Positions 23,358 to 32,482 of a stretch of 64,000 nucleotides of DNA are shown in pieces; the stretch's first letter is position 1; every line of letters begins with the position of its first letter. Origin of the DNA: a virus; the IMG/VR virus record IMGVR_UViG_3300036398_003678, positions 1 through 64,000 of that record. One strand, 5' to 3'. The notes beneath the pieces were generated by a model that did no database searches, was not told the DNA's origin, and saw only the letters and a list, made by a program, of their open reading frames with translations. The translations under genes and the position numbers were made by a program.

Positions 23358-23777
23358 ATGTATATTTCTAAATACTCTAACGGCAAGACAGTCTCTGCTG
23401 CTCAATATATCACAGAGATAATATGTGAACACAAAGCAGTCTTAGAGAAAAGAGATCTGCATTTTAGATTTTGGTTAAATAAAGAGTGGGAAAAGTTTTT
23501 TCGCGATCAAATAGCCACTGCTAATAAATTGCTTAAACAATATTCTCCTAACGCCATAATCAAAGCTCTCAACAGTCCCAAAGCCGCAAAAATATATTCT
23601 TTGCGAGCCCCGCACCTCATAGCTATTATAGATTCATGCGCCAAATCCATAGAGATAGAGTCAAAGAAAGAAACGACAAAAGAAATAACAAGAAACGACT
23701 CTACATCATATAAGAACAGAGTTTCTAAAACAAACAATATATTATCCAAGCTAAAGGAACTAGATGATGGGACTTAA
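23358..23777 (+). CDS. Hypothetical protein upstream of the recombinase, 139 aa
   Basis: The start at 23358 is chosen because GAAAAGA lies just before it and the preceding gene ends at 23352; an in-frame ATG at 23328 would overlap. The protein is basic and helical, with H-F-R-F-W-L-N-K-E-W-E-K-F-F and a Lys/Glu-rich tail. It overlaps the RecA/UvsX gene by 14 bp. No family recognised. A role with the recombinase is suggested only by position. Confidence 0.58.
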   Translation: MYISKYSNGKTVSAAQYITEIICEHKAVLEKRDLHFRFWLNKEWEKFFRDQIATANKLLKQYSPNAIIKALNSPKAAKIYSLRAPHLIAIIDSCAKSIEIESKKETTKEITRNDSTSYKNRVSKTNNILSKLKELDDGT

Positions 23778-24786
23778 AGAAGACGTAAAAAAGAATTTTG
23801 GAGATAATGTAATATTAACAGCTAACTCTGTTATTGATAAAAATCTAGTAACTATTCCGGTCGGTCCGGCACTAGATGTTGTTTTGAACGGAGGAATACC
23901 AGAAGGCTCTTTCGTTATTTTTACTGGTCAACCCAAATGCGGTAAGACAACAACATCCCTCGACTTTTGCGCTACTGCACAGAAAAAAGAATATGCTCAC
24001 GGATCATTCAAAGAGGGTAGAGAAGTGTACTACCTTAACATAGAAGGTAGATTGAAAAAAAGAGATCTAGAAGGAATCCCAGGACTCAATCTTGATAAGT
24101 TTAATATCATAGGATCTCAAGAAGGTAAGATATTACATGCAGAAGAATATCTACAGATAGCAGAAAGAATCATTAATGAAATACCCGGGTCGGTAGTTGT
24201 TATAGACTCATATTCAGCACTATGCACCGAGACAGAAATTACAAGCGATATGAATAAGATGCAAAGAGCAGACGGAGCGAAGCTACTTGCTAAATTCTGT
24301 AGAAAAGTCGCAAATGTTATTCCGGTTAATAGAAATATTGTGATTGGTATTACTCATCAAATGGGCAATCCTGGTATGGGACACAGCGAATGGAAAGAAA
24401 AGAGCGGTCAGGCCATAGCATATCAAACAGATATTAAAATTAAGGCTAATTATTTTAGCCCATGGAATCTAACCGCCGATAGTCCACAAATAGGACAAGA
24501 GGTTCATTGGCAAGTTGTGTGTTCTGCTCTTGGTGCTCCCGGTGGTAAAATCACAAGTTACCTAAGATACGGACAAGGTATTGATAAGCAAATGGAACTA
24601 TTAACACTGGCCGTAGATCTTGGCTTAATATCTAAGGGCGGAGCGTGGTATACTATCAGTTCCGTAGAAGATAAACCAAAGTTTCAAGGACTTGAAAAAA
24701 CAAGACAGTATCTATTAGATCATCCAGAAGTATATGACGACTTATGGAATAAAGTTAAAGATACTATGGGAATCAAATGCAAGTAA
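23764..24786 (+). CDS. RecA/UvsX-type recombinase
   Basis: The 340-residue protein has the RecA core: Walker A G-Q-P-K-C-G-K-T-T-T (about residues 55-64), E-V-Y-Y-L-N-I-E-G (catalytic Glu region), Walker B V-V-V-I-D-S-Y-S-A-L, and I-V-I-G-I-T-H-Q-M (Gln switch). It lacks the long N-terminal helix and C-terminal domain of bacterial RecA. It drives strand exchange and replication restart. AAGGA lies 5 bp before the ATG. The nuclease gene that follows overlaps by 10 bp. Confidence 0.88.
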   Translation: MMGLKEDVKKNFGDNVILTANSVIDKNLVTIPVGPALDVVLNGGIPEGSFVIFTGQPKCGKTTTSLDFCATAQKKEYAHGSFKEGREVYYLNIEGRLKKRDLEGIPGLNLDKFNIIGSQEGKILHAEEYLQIAERIINEIPGSVVVIDSYSALCTETEITSDMNKMQRADGAKLLAKFCRKVANVIPVNRNIVIGITHQMGNPGMGHSEWKEKSGQAIAYQTDIKIKANYFSPWNLTADSPQIGQEVHWQVVCSALGAPGGKITSYLRYGQGIDKQMELLTLAVDLGLISKGGAWYTISSVEDKPKFQGLEKTRQYLLDHPEVYDDLWNKVKDTMGIKCK

Positions 24787-25184
24787 AAGATCTCGATGGC
24801 AATAGTCATAATTGGCAATTAATTGGAAATATAGCACATGGGTCTATAGCCAATAAGTCTAGTTTACACTTGCAGGCTAGAGACCTAATCCGCGAATGTT
24901 TTCCGACCTTGCAGATACTAGAGGAAGTACCTATTAATCCTAGGAGATCAGAGACCCTGTACTTAGACTTCTACCTACCGTTAATAAAAAAATGTATCGA
25001 AGTTCATGGTGAGCAACATTACAAATTTAGTCGTTTTTTTCACAACACTACTCTTGGATTTATTAGGCACAAGAAAAGAGATCAGGATAAAAAAGAGTGG
25101 TGTGAATTAAACGGCATAGAATATGTAGAGCTTCCTTTTGACCAAACAAATGACTGGATATCAAGGATTAAAAATGAACACTAA
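24777..25184 (+). CDS. Vsr/DUF559-like endonuclease, possible junction resolvase
   Basis: The 135-residue protein has a PD-(D/E)XK core of Vsr/DUF559 type: L-D-F-Y-L-P followed by C-I-E-V-H-G-E-Q-H-Y (the Asp/Glu-x-x-Gln/His centre, about residues 61-82), then K-K-R-D-Q-D-K-K-E-W-C-E-L-N-G-I-E-Y-V-E-L-P. It is joined to the recombinase gene by a 10-bp overlap. A role in recombination, such as junction resolution or end processing, is inferred from that context. A mismatch or homing enzyme is the alternative. Confidence 0.7.
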   Translation: MQVKDLDGNSHNWQLIGNIAHGSIANKSSLHLQARDLIRECFPTLQILEEVPINPRRSETLYLDFYLPLIKKCIEVHGEQHYKFSRFFHNTTLGFIRHKKRDQDKKEWCELNGIEYVELPFDQTNDWISRIKNEH

Positions 25185-25656
25185 AGAACAAGTTAATGAG
25201 TGGGATAGGGTTCTTGATGAATATGAAAAAAGTATTGGCATAGGGCTATATAAGCCGGATTGTTTTTCCGAAGAAGAACTCAATACGTATTTTCAAATGA
25301 GTAGAGACGAACTCGAAAAGACCACACCAGAAGTATGCGGCGAGATAGCTTATAGATTAGGCCAGTTTGCATTTCACATTCAACGCAGTATAAACAGAGA
25401 ACTATCCAGACTAAACTGGGCGGATGAGACCATCAAAGAAATTATAGCGGATGAACTTAATAATTATAAAGGCTATGGATATGTTGAAAAGTCTTTGCAG
25501 GCTATTAAACATAATGAAAAGGCTTTGTCTCTAAATAAAATTAAAAAATATGCAAAACAAAGAAGCGATAGATTGCAATATTTAGCCAACAGTATTAAAC
25601 ATTTATCCGATATTATGTTATCTATTCAAAAGACAAAGGTGAAACATGGCTCTTGA
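25174..25656 (+). CDS. Helical protein, UvsY-like mediator candidate
   Basis: The start at 25174 has AAGGA 6 bp upstream; a TTG at 25138 is in frame but has no site. The 160-residue protein is all-helical with few prolines, and pairs of Leu/Ile at helix spacing in the last 70 residues (Y-L-A-N-S-I-K-H-L-S-D-I-M). T4 UvsY, which loads UvsX on SSB-coated DNA, is also a small helical protein. The location one gene after the recombinase fits, but no sequence motif proves it. Confidence 0.45.
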   Translation: MNTKEQVNEWDRVLDEYEKSIGIGLYKPDCFSEEELNTYFQMSRDELEKTTPEVCGEIAYRLGQFAFHIQRSINRELSRLNWADETIKEIIADELNNYKGYGYVEKSLQAIKHNEKALSLNKIKKYAKQRSDRLQYLANSIKHLSDIMLSIQKTKVKHGS

Positions 25657-26038
25657 TAAAAACGATATTCAGCAACTTATAGCTATTTTACAAAAAGGGC
25701 TGATGGATGATGCTCCGGAAGTTCTAGAAGAACCCAAAGCCAATAAAAAGACAAAGACAACAAAGAAGAAGACATCTCAGCATAAGCCTATTAAGTCTAC
25801 TACAGGGCGCAATAGTTCCAATAAATTTTTGAGTATGCCAGAGCTGCATATGCATAAAGAAGATATCGACATAGACAGAATATTGAGTAAGCAGCCTCCC
25901 GTATCTCGTAATAGAAACTATACTCCTGTCAAGGTTACTTGTAGATTATGCGGCAGGTCGGAAAGTGTACATCCGCAGCTAATAACAGAAGGCGCTGCGA
26001 GATATAAGTGTAACAAGTGCTCAACCACACAAGGCTAA
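25646..26038 (+). CDS. Zinc-finger protein, 130 aa
   Basis: A short helix at the N-terminus (residues 5-20), a Lys/Thr-rich flexible middle (30-60), and a C-terminal zinc ribbon: C-R-L-C-G-R and C-N-K-C-S about 20 residues apart. It ends 7 bp before the DnaB gene. It could be a helicase loader or DNA-binding accessory by position, but no loader motif is seen. Confidence 0.58.
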   Translation: MALDKNDIQQLIAILQKGLMDDAPEVLEEPKANKKTKTTKKKTSQHKPIKSTTGRNSSNKFLSMPELHMHKEDIDIDRILSKQPPVSRNRNYTPVKVTCRLCGRSESVHPQLITEGAARYKCNKCSTTQG

Positions 26039-26045
26039 TAAATAT

Positions 26046-27524
26046 ATGATACTATGCGACCCTGCCGCAGAAAGAGCAGTTCTAAGCGGTATATTCCAAT
26101 ATGGCGATGACTCTTATCTTGAAGTATGTGATCTTCTTAAAGAATCAACATTTACTATAGACAGTAATCAATATATATATAAATGCTTAGCTCATGTATT
26201 ATCTGTTGGAAAAACAGAACATACAGATACTATTAGTACGAAAAAACTAGATATAGCATCCATATACTCAGCTGCCCAAGAACTAGGGATATCTCACCTA
26301 TTACAAAAAAAGGAAGAGGTTCAGCATTTACAGGCCATTAGAGATTTCCCTGTTGAAAAATCTAATGTTAAAAAATTTGCCGCAAAGATAAAAAAGCTAG
26401 AAATAGCAAGAGACCTATATAAATCGCTCGGAGATACTCAAGAGAAGCTATTAGATATTACCGGCACCGAAAGCATATCGTCTATTCTTTCTATCGCGGA
26501 AGACACGATACTTGATTTTTCTACAGGGCTGGTGGATAATGCTACTGAACCGGAGTCGATTAGTAAAAACCTAGATGATTATATCAATAATCTAATAGAT
26601 AATCCGATTAGTCAGATGGGTATACCCACTGGGTTTCCTGTATACGACATGGCTATAGGCGGTGGACTTAGAAAAAGCACTATCAATGTGATAGCAGCTA
26701 GACCGAAAGTCGGTAAAACATTATTGTCTGATAATATAGGTTTTCATATCGCCAATAAGCTAAAAATTCCGGTCTTAAATATGGACACAGAAATGACCAA
26801 AGAAGACCATATACACAGACTCATAGCTATGAGCGCCGAGGTCGAAATGTCAAAAATAGAAACCGGCAAATTCGCAGAGACGCCAGCTATGAAAGAAAAG
26901 GTACTCAAAGCAGTAGAGGATTTAAAACAAACGCCCATTTTTCATAAAAGCATTGCCGGTAAGCCCTTTGATGAACAAATATCTATGATGAAAAGATGGC
27001 TCATTAAAGAAGTTGGACTGAATGACGATGGAACCGCTAAAGATTGCGTTATATTTTATGACTATCTAAAGCTCATGGACTCTGCTGGTATATCTCAAGA
27101 CATGAAGGAATATCAGGTTCTAGGGTTTATGATGACCGCTCTTCATAATTTTGCTTGCAAATATAAGCTACCAATCGTGGCGTTTGTACAATTAAATAGA
27201 GACGGCATATCCAAAGAAAGCACAGACACCGCATCTGGATCGGATCGAATCATATGGCTTTGCAGTAATTTTACTATATTTAAGCGTAAGTCAGATGAAG
27301 AAATAGCAGAAGACGGACCAGAAGCGGGGAACAGAAAGCTTATACCTGTAATAAGTCGTCATGGCGGAGGGCTCGACGACAATGATTATATTAATTGTCA
27401 CATGAAGGGTTGGTGCGCCAAAATTTCCGAAGGTCAAACAAGAATAGAACTTAAAAATAATTTGGGTATAAAAACTAATGGCTTTACAATCGATGAAAAT
27501 AAAGATCAAATCGACTTCGTATAA
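26046..27524 (+). CDS. dnaB: DnaB-type replicative DNA helicase
   Basis: The 492-residue protein has the DnaB N-terminal helical domain (P-A-A-E-R-A-V-L-S-G-I, residues 6-16), a linker and a RecA-like motor from about residue 190. The motor includes G-I-P-T-G-F-P-V-Y-D, Walker A A-A-R-P-K-V-G-K-T (217-225), V-I-F-Y-D-Y-L-K-L (Walker B region, Asp) and V-A-F-V-Q-L-N-R. It unwinds DNA at the fork and works with the primase, whose gene overlaps it by 47 bp. Confidence 0.93.
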   Translation: MILCDPAAERAVLSGIFQYGDDSYLEVCDLLKESTFTIDSNQYIYKCLAHVLSVGKTEHTDTISTKKLDIASIYSAAQELGISHLLQKKEEVQHLQAIRDFPVEKSNVKKFAAKIKKLEIARDLYKSLGDTQEKLLDITGTESISSILSIAEDTILDFSTGLVDNATEPESISKNLDDYINNLIDNPISQMGIPTGFPVYDMAIGGGLRKSTINVIAARPKVGKTLLSDNIGFHIANKLKIPVLNMDTEMTKEDHIHRLIAMSAEVEMSKIETGKFAETPAMKEKVLKAVEDLKQTPIFHKSIAGKPFDEQISMMKRWLIKEVGLNDDGTAKDCVIFYDYLKLMDSAGISQDMKEYQVLGFMMTALHNFACKYKLPIVAFVQLNRDGISKESTDTASGSDRIIWLCSNFTIFKRKSDEEIAEDGPEAGNRKLIPVISRHGGGLDDNDYINCHMKGWCAKISEGQTRIELKNNLGIKTNGFTIDENKDQIDFV

Positions 27525-28668
27525 TCAAAATCAGTTAAAAGTATTATCGGATAATATTTGTGATAATATAGAAGAAGTTTTATCTAGACTAGATATTTCT
27601 GAATATCGGCTTATGTCTAGAATGCTGACTATGAGCTGCCCTATACACGGAGGAGACAACGAGTCTGCTTTAAACCTATATCACGAAGGAGATACATATA
27701 GAGGCAATTGGAAATGTAGAACGCATCAGTGTGAAAAGGTTTTTAAGGCATCTGTGATAGGTTTTATACGTGGGGTATTGTCCCATAAAAAATTTAATTG
27801 GGTTAAAGATGGAGACCCAACAGTTTCTTTTCAAGAAACAATAGCAGTGATCAACGATATTCTCGGCGAAAAGAATATTGATCAACTAAATGTAGATTCT
27901 AAAGAAATAGAAAAACAAAAGTTCTCCAATACCATAAAGTATCTATCAAAAGAACATATCAATAGAGATATTATTAAAATAGATAAAAATTTGGTTAAAA
28001 AATCACTAGATATTCCTTCGCCATACTTTTTGTCTAGGGGCTTTTCTAGCGAAATTCTGAAAAAATTTGATGTCGGAGAATGTCTCAAACCTAATAAAGA
28101 GATGTATTTGAGAGCAGTAGTGCCTATCTATGATCTAACTGGTAAGTGGGTGGTGGCCTGTACTGGCAGAAGCATATTTGATAAGTGTTCTAAGTGTTCA
28201 TCTTTTCATAGTCCAGAAACTACATGTCCCAGTAAAACAATATCTAAATGGAGACATAGTTCTGGTTTTAGAAGTGAAGAAAATTTGTACAATATATGGA
28301 ATGCTAAAAATCATATAACTGATACTAAAACAGTAATCATAGTAGAAAGCCCCGGCAATGTCTGGAGGCTAGAAGAAGCGGGCATATATAATGCAGTAGC
28401 TGTTTTCGGTTCTTCACTCAGCGATAAGCAAAAAATGTTATTAGACATATCTGGTGCTATGAAGATTATTACGATTATGGACAATGACGAAGCTGGCCTT
28501 AAAGCCGCAGAGAGCATAACGAATAAGTGTTCAAGAACCTATTTAATAGATCATATAAGACTAGAAAATATATGCCAAGAGCATTCTGTTAATTATGCAG
28601 ATGTTGGGGATATGACGGTGGAAGAAATTAATAAATATATTAGGCCAAAGATAGGAGAAATATTGTGA
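27478..28668 (+). CDS. DnaG-like DNA primase
   Basis: The 396-residue protein has an N-terminal zinc-binding domain (about residues 48-82, C-P-I-H ... C-R-T-H-Q-C) and a TOPRIM domain with V-I-I-V-E-S-P-G-N (catalytic Glu, about 282-290) and I-M-D-N-D-E-A-G (Asp pair, about 336-343). A second Cys set (C-S-K-C ... C) near 240 may bind another metal. The helicase-interacting C-terminal domain of bacterial DnaG is missing. It overlaps dnaB by 47 bp in another frame. Confidence 0.85.
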   Translation: MALQSMKIKIKSTSYNQNQLKVLSDNICDNIEEVLSRLDISEYRLMSRMLTMSCPIHGGDNESALNLYHEGDTYRGNWKCRTHQCEKVFKASVIGFIRGVLSHKKFNWVKDGDPTVSFQETIAVINDILGEKNIDQLNVDSKEIEKQKFSNTIKYLSKEHINRDIIKIDKNLVKKSLDIPSPYFLSRGFSSEILKKFDVGECLKPNKEMYLRAVVPIYDLTGKWVVACTGRSIFDKCSKCSSFHSPETTCPSKTISKWRHSSGFRSEENLYNIWNAKNHITDTKTVIIVESPGNVWRLEEAGIYNAVAVFGSSLSDKQKMLLDISGAMKIITIMDNDEAGLKAAESITNKCSRTYLIDHIRLENICQEHSVNYADVGDMTVEEINKYIRPKIGEIL

Positions 28669-29399
28669 CACTGATTCTAGGATTTTCTGGTAAAAAACAG
28701 TCTGGAAAAACAACATCCGGTAATTTTATTGTATCATTATGTATGTCTAAGCTCGGGTTGGCTGGGGACATTAAAATAGATAATAATGGTAAAATTATCG
28801 TATCGGACTTACTGGGTAATAGAAGCTACAAAGGCATTTATGATGCTGAGCAGCTGGTTAACGATACTGATGATTATATACTAATGGAGATTAGAGAAAG
28901 GCTCAATCCTTATATCAAAATATATAATTTTGCTGATACCTTAAAAAAAGATATTTGTATCAATATTCTTGGTCTGAGTCGTGATCAGTGTTATGGAAAT
29001 GAAGATGCCAAAAATAGTCTTACCAGCTTAGAATTAGACGGGGCTGCAATGACAGCGAGAGAAGTTATGCAGTATATTGGCACAGATATATTTCGTAAAT
29101 TAAGCCCTAATATTTGGGCAGATGCTACTATCAGAAAGATACAGAGAGAAGCGCCAAAAATAGCAATTATTACAGATTGTAGATTTCCTAACGAGGTAGA
29201 TATTATTAAAAATAGTGGTGGACACGTTATTAGATTAACGCGTAGTCCATACGAATCTGATCATATTAGTGAAAATATTTTAGACAAAGATCAGTACGAC
29301 TGGAATAATTTTAGTTTTGTTATAGATAATGATCAAATGTCTATATATGAACAATGCATGGAGATACAAAACGCTTTAAAAGAGGTGCTATCATTATAA
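28665..29399 (+). CDS. Deoxynucleoside monophosphate kinase-like P-loop protein
   Basis: The start is a GTG at 28665 within a 4-bp overlap with the primase gene. The 244-residue protein has Walker A F-S-G-K-K-Q-S-G-K-T-T (about residues 7-17), a central Y-G-N-E-D-A-K segment, M-Q-Y-I-G-T-D-I-F-R, and I-I-T-D-C-R-F-P-N-E (about 166-175), a signature of phage dNMP kinases (T4 gp1 type). It would phosphorylate dNMPs made by the RNR, deaminase and MazG pathway. Confidence 0.82.
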   Translation: MTLILGFSGKKQSGKTTSGNFIVSLCMSKLGLAGDIKIDNNGKIIVSDLLGNRSYKGIYDAEQLVNDTDDYILMEIRERLNPYIKIYNFADTLKKDICINILGLSRDQCYGNEDAKNSLTSLELDGAAMTAREVMQYIGTDIFRKLSPNIWADATIRKIQREAPKIAIITDCRFPNEVDIIKNSGGHVIRLTRSPYESDHISENILDKDQYDWNNFSFVIDNDQMSIYEQCMEIQNALKEVLSL

Positions 29400-30436
29400 T
29401 AACGTATTTTAGAAGCAGTTCATATAATACCCATAGTATGTGCGAGCAGCAGTTCTTTATGGAATATGTATTGGGTTGGAGAGGACCATCCGGACAAAAG
29501 GCAGATAAAGGAACTATTGTACATAAGGTTCTAGAAATCTTGGCGTTTATTAAACAGTCTCAACAGGACAATATTGCATTTTTTACGGATGATATCGTAG
29601 GGAAAGTTAATGTTGATGACTATAGCCTTAACACCATAATAGAAAAGGTATATAAGCACTATTCCGAAATAAGTACTCATCATAAGTGGTCTATAAAAGA
29701 CTATAAAGACTGTCATGCTTGGGTATATAAAGCTATCGAATTTAATGACGGTATGTTTGATCCACGCAATAGACAAATATTGTGTCCAGAGCAACATTTT
29801 GATTTTGAAATTAAAAAATCGTGGGCTAAATACTCATACGATTTGCCGGACGGATCAAAGTTAGAAGGCAATCTGGCCCTAAAAGGCACCATCGACTTAA
29901 TAACAAAAGTCAACGATAAAACCATAGAGATCGTAGACTGGAAAACTGGACGAAGGCTGGACTGGGCAACAGGACAAGAAAAGACTCAAGAAAAACTAGA
30001 AAAAGACCCACAATTAAGAATATATCATTATGCTATCAGTCATTTATATCCTGAAATAGAGCATATCATGTTTTCTATTTATTTTATCAATGACGGGGGT
30101 CCTTTTTCTGTTTGTTTTGAAAAATCTCACTTAAAAGAAACAGAAGATATGCTTAGGCAAAAATTTGAGTATATAAAGAAAACAAAAAAGCCTAGATTAA
30201 ACAAGAGCTGGATGTGTAGTAAGTTGTGTCATTTCGGAAAAACAACATTTGAAAATACCGGCATCGACCCTATAATTGAATACAGAGACGGTCAGACTTG
30301 TCAAAACGGGTCATTCATGACTAAATGTGAACAAGTTAAACACGATATAGAATTATATAATATCGATACGGTTGTTAATCTGTATAAGAGTCCCAATCAT
30401 ACCTTTGGATCATATAAGGCGCCAGGATCTACATGA
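29354..30436 (+). CDS. RecB/Cas4-type PD-(D/E)XK nuclease with Cys cluster
   Basis: The 360-residue protein has the RecB nuclease set: G-T-I-V-H-K-V-L-E with His57, G-T-I-D-L-I (Asp181), E-I-V-D-W-K-T-G (Asp195, Lys197) and Q-L-R-I-Y (Gln220, Tyr224). Cysteines at 30, 288, 292, 316 and 325 frame the domain as in Cas4/AddB proteins, which hold an iron-sulfur cluster; spacing here differs (C-x3-C, then C-x8-C). It probably processes DNA ends in recombination. The start overlaps the kinase gene by 46 bp and lacks a clear ribosome site. Confidence 0.82.
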   Translation: MHGDTKRFKRGAIIIITYFRSSSYNTHSMCEQQFFMEYVLGWRGPSGQKADKGTIVHKVLEILAFIKQSQQDNIAFFTDDIVGKVNVDDYSLNTIIEKVYKHYSEISTHHKWSIKDYKDCHAWVYKAIEFNDGMFDPRNRQILCPEQHFDFEIKKSWAKYSYDLPDGSKLEGNLALKGTIDLITKVNDKTIEIVDWKTGRRLDWATGQEKTQEKLEKDPQLRIYHYAISHLYPEIEHIMFSIYFINDGGPFSVCFEKSHLKETEDMLRQKFEYIKKTKKPRLNKSWMCSKLCHFGKTTFENTGIDPIIEYRDGQTCQNGSFMTKCEQVKHDIELYNIDTVVNLYKSPNHTFGSYKAPGST

Positions 30437-32301
30437 AAAATTATGTTCCTTTACACGTACACTCCCACTACTCTCTACTTGATGGCTTGAGCAAACCCAG
30501 TCAAATAGCCGCTAGGTGTTTGGATATAGGAGTTAAGAGCTGCGCAATAACGGATCATGGTACCATAGCCGGCGCTGTTCAGTTTCATAATACGATGAAA
30601 ACAAATAAGATCAAGCCTATCCTTGGCTGCGAAATATATTTGTGCCATCAAAATTCTACTATAAAAACAAAAGAAAATAGAGACTTAACGCATTTTTTAT
30701 TGTTGGCAAAAAACTATAAGGGATGGCAAACCTTGATTAAAATAGTATCCGCTTGTAATCACCCAAGTAGATTTTATCACAAACCTAGAATTAGCCTAGC
30801 GGAATTATCTGAATATCTAGACGGAAATATTATAGGTTACTGTGGTCATCTAGGATCTTATTTACACGATATTACCCAACAAGCAAAACCAGAGGACGCT
30901 AAAAATATTGGTATTAATTTTGTGGCACAAATGAAAGAAATGTTTGGGGTTGATAACTTTTTCTTGGAAAGCCAACTCATGGACCAGCAATATAGTCCAG
31001 AACAAATATCTATGACAGAATATGTTAGAGAGTTAGGAAAAACCACTAATACTAAGGTATTATGTACGCCAGACGCTCATTATTGTTCCAAAGAAGATGC
31101 TGTGGATCAAAGGATCTTATTGTGCAACAATCTTAAAACAACTATAGCAGAAATCAATAAAAAGCTCTTAAATAATGAAGACACTTCTATGGCCTGTTTT
31201 TTTAGATCCGATAACTTTCATATTTTATCTCCTAAAGAAATGATCGAGATCCACACAGAAGAAGAGATAGAAAATACAATATATGTAGATTCCTTATGTG
31301 AAGATTATAACATATCAAGCCCTCCGATACTACCTCCTTTTAAATGTCCAAATAATCAAAACCCCGATGAATATCTCAGACAACTATGCCGTGATGGCTG
31401 GGCAAAAAAAATAAAAAATCATATACCAGAATCAGATCATCCAGTTTATGTTGACCGCATTAAATATGAATTAGATATTCTACAAAAGGCCGGTTTATCT
31501 AGTTACTTTTTGATAGTTCAAGATATTGTGCAGTATGTGTCTGAGAATGGATGGCTCCCAGGCCCAGGTAGAGGCTCTGCCGCTGGCTGCTTGGTGTCTT
31601 ATTTAATTGGCATAACATCTATAGACCCTATCAGGTATAATTTAATTTTCGAGCGTTTTTACAACGCAGGCAGAAATACCGCGGATCGTGTGTCCATGCC
31701 AGATATAGACGTTGACGTTCCAATCAATAAGAGAGAAGAAGTTGTAGATTATATAAAAAACAAATACGGTTATAACAAAGTCTCTCAAATGATTACTTTT
31801 AATACTATGAAAGGCAGAGGAGCCTTAAAAGAAGTTTTACGTGTCTATGGTAATATATCTTTTGAAGAAATGAATAGAATCACAAAGAATATCCCAGACG
31901 AAGCTAAGATAGCGGATGAATTGCAAGAAATGAAAGACGATACGGGGGAATCTTCTATCATAAGATGGGCTTTAGAGAACAATGGAGACAAACTGAAAGA
32001 ATGGTGTTACTTAAACGAACACGGAGAGCTTGAGGGTCCTTTAGCAAAGCGTTTTGAGCAGGCTATAAGACTGGAGGGTACTAAATCTAATCAGTCTAAA
32101 CATGCTGCCGGTGTAGTAATAAGCAGCGAACCACTTGACTCTGTGTGTCCTATGGTTTATGATTCTAAAGCAGATCAGACTATAGCTGGCATGGAGATGC
32201 AAGACTTGGAATATTTGGGAATAATTAAATTTGATATTTTGGGTGTTGCGATGTTAGATAAAATGATGGAAGTCTCTCAAATTCTTAAAAATGGAGGTTG
32301 A
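30433..32301 (+). CDS. dnaE: DNA polymerase III alpha, N-terminal part (PHP and palm)
   Basis: This 622-residue half of a family C polymerase holds the PHP domain (L-H-V-H-S-H-Y-S-L-L-D-G, then I-T-D-H-G and T-P-D-A-H-Y) and the palm. Palm motifs are P-G-R-G-S-A-A-G-C, P-D-I-D-V-D (Asp424, 426, 428) and I-K-F-D-I-L-G-V (Asp601), so all catalytic aspartates are here. The PHP metal ligands look largely kept, so PHP proofreading is possible. The protein stops 21 residues after Asp601. The fingers, beta-clamp and OB parts are encoded separately at 33196. Confidence 0.92.
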   Translation: MKNYVPLHVHSHYSLLDGLSKPSQIAARCLDIGVKSCAITDHGTIAGAVQFHNTMKTNKIKPILGCEIYLCHQNSTIKTKENRDLTHFLLLAKNYKGWQTLIKIVSACNHPSRFYHKPRISLAELSEYLDGNIIGYCGHLGSYLHDITQQAKPEDAKNIGINFVAQMKEMFGVDNFFLESQLMDQQYSPEQISMTEYVRELGKTTNTKVLCTPDAHYCSKEDAVDQRILLCNNLKTTIAEINKKLLNNEDTSMACFFRSDNFHILSPKEMIEIHTEEEIENTIYVDSLCEDYNISSPPILPPFKCPNNQNPDEYLRQLCRDGWAKKIKNHIPESDHPVYVDRIKYELDILQKAGLSSYFLIVQDIVQYVSENGWLPGPGRGSAAGCLVSYLIGITSIDPIRYNLIFERFYNAGRNTADRVSMPDIDVDVPINKREEVVDYIKNKYGYNKVSQMITFNTMKGRGALKEVLRVYGNISFEEMNRITKNIPDEAKIADELQEMKDDTGESSIIRWALENNGDKLKEWCYLNEHGELEGPLAKRFEQAIRLEGTKSNQSKHAAGVVISSEPLDSVCPMVYDSKADQTIAGMEMQDLEYLGIIKFDILGVAMLDKMMEVSQILKNGG

Positions 32302-32302
32302 T

Positions 32303-32482
32303 ATGCCCAAGCTATTGTCTGAGGTTGCTGTTGGTGTCAAATTTTCTGTCAATGGTACAGAATATAGGAGAATTGAGGACGTTAGAGTAAGTTGCTGTCG
32401 AGTGGTAAACTGCGTCAATTTGGCCGATGGGTCAAATCAGTTTGTACCACCTAATACCACTGTAGAAGAGTTAAATGGTTAA
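32303..32482 (+). CDS. Small protein between the polymerase halves, 59 aa
   Basis: The start at 32303 has GGAGG 5 bp upstream and follows the stop of the polymerase half by one base. The product is small, with beta-type V-G-V-K-F-S-V-N-G-T-E-Y-R-R-I and a C-C-R-V-V-N-C triple-Cys stretch, then P-P-N-T-T-V-E-E-L. Function unknown. It overlaps the exonuclease gene by 8 bp. Its place inside the polymerase locus makes a replisome role plausible. Confidence 0.6.
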   Translation: MPKLLSEVAVGVKFSVNGTEYRRIEDVRVSCCRVVNCVNLADGSNQFVPPNTTVEELNG

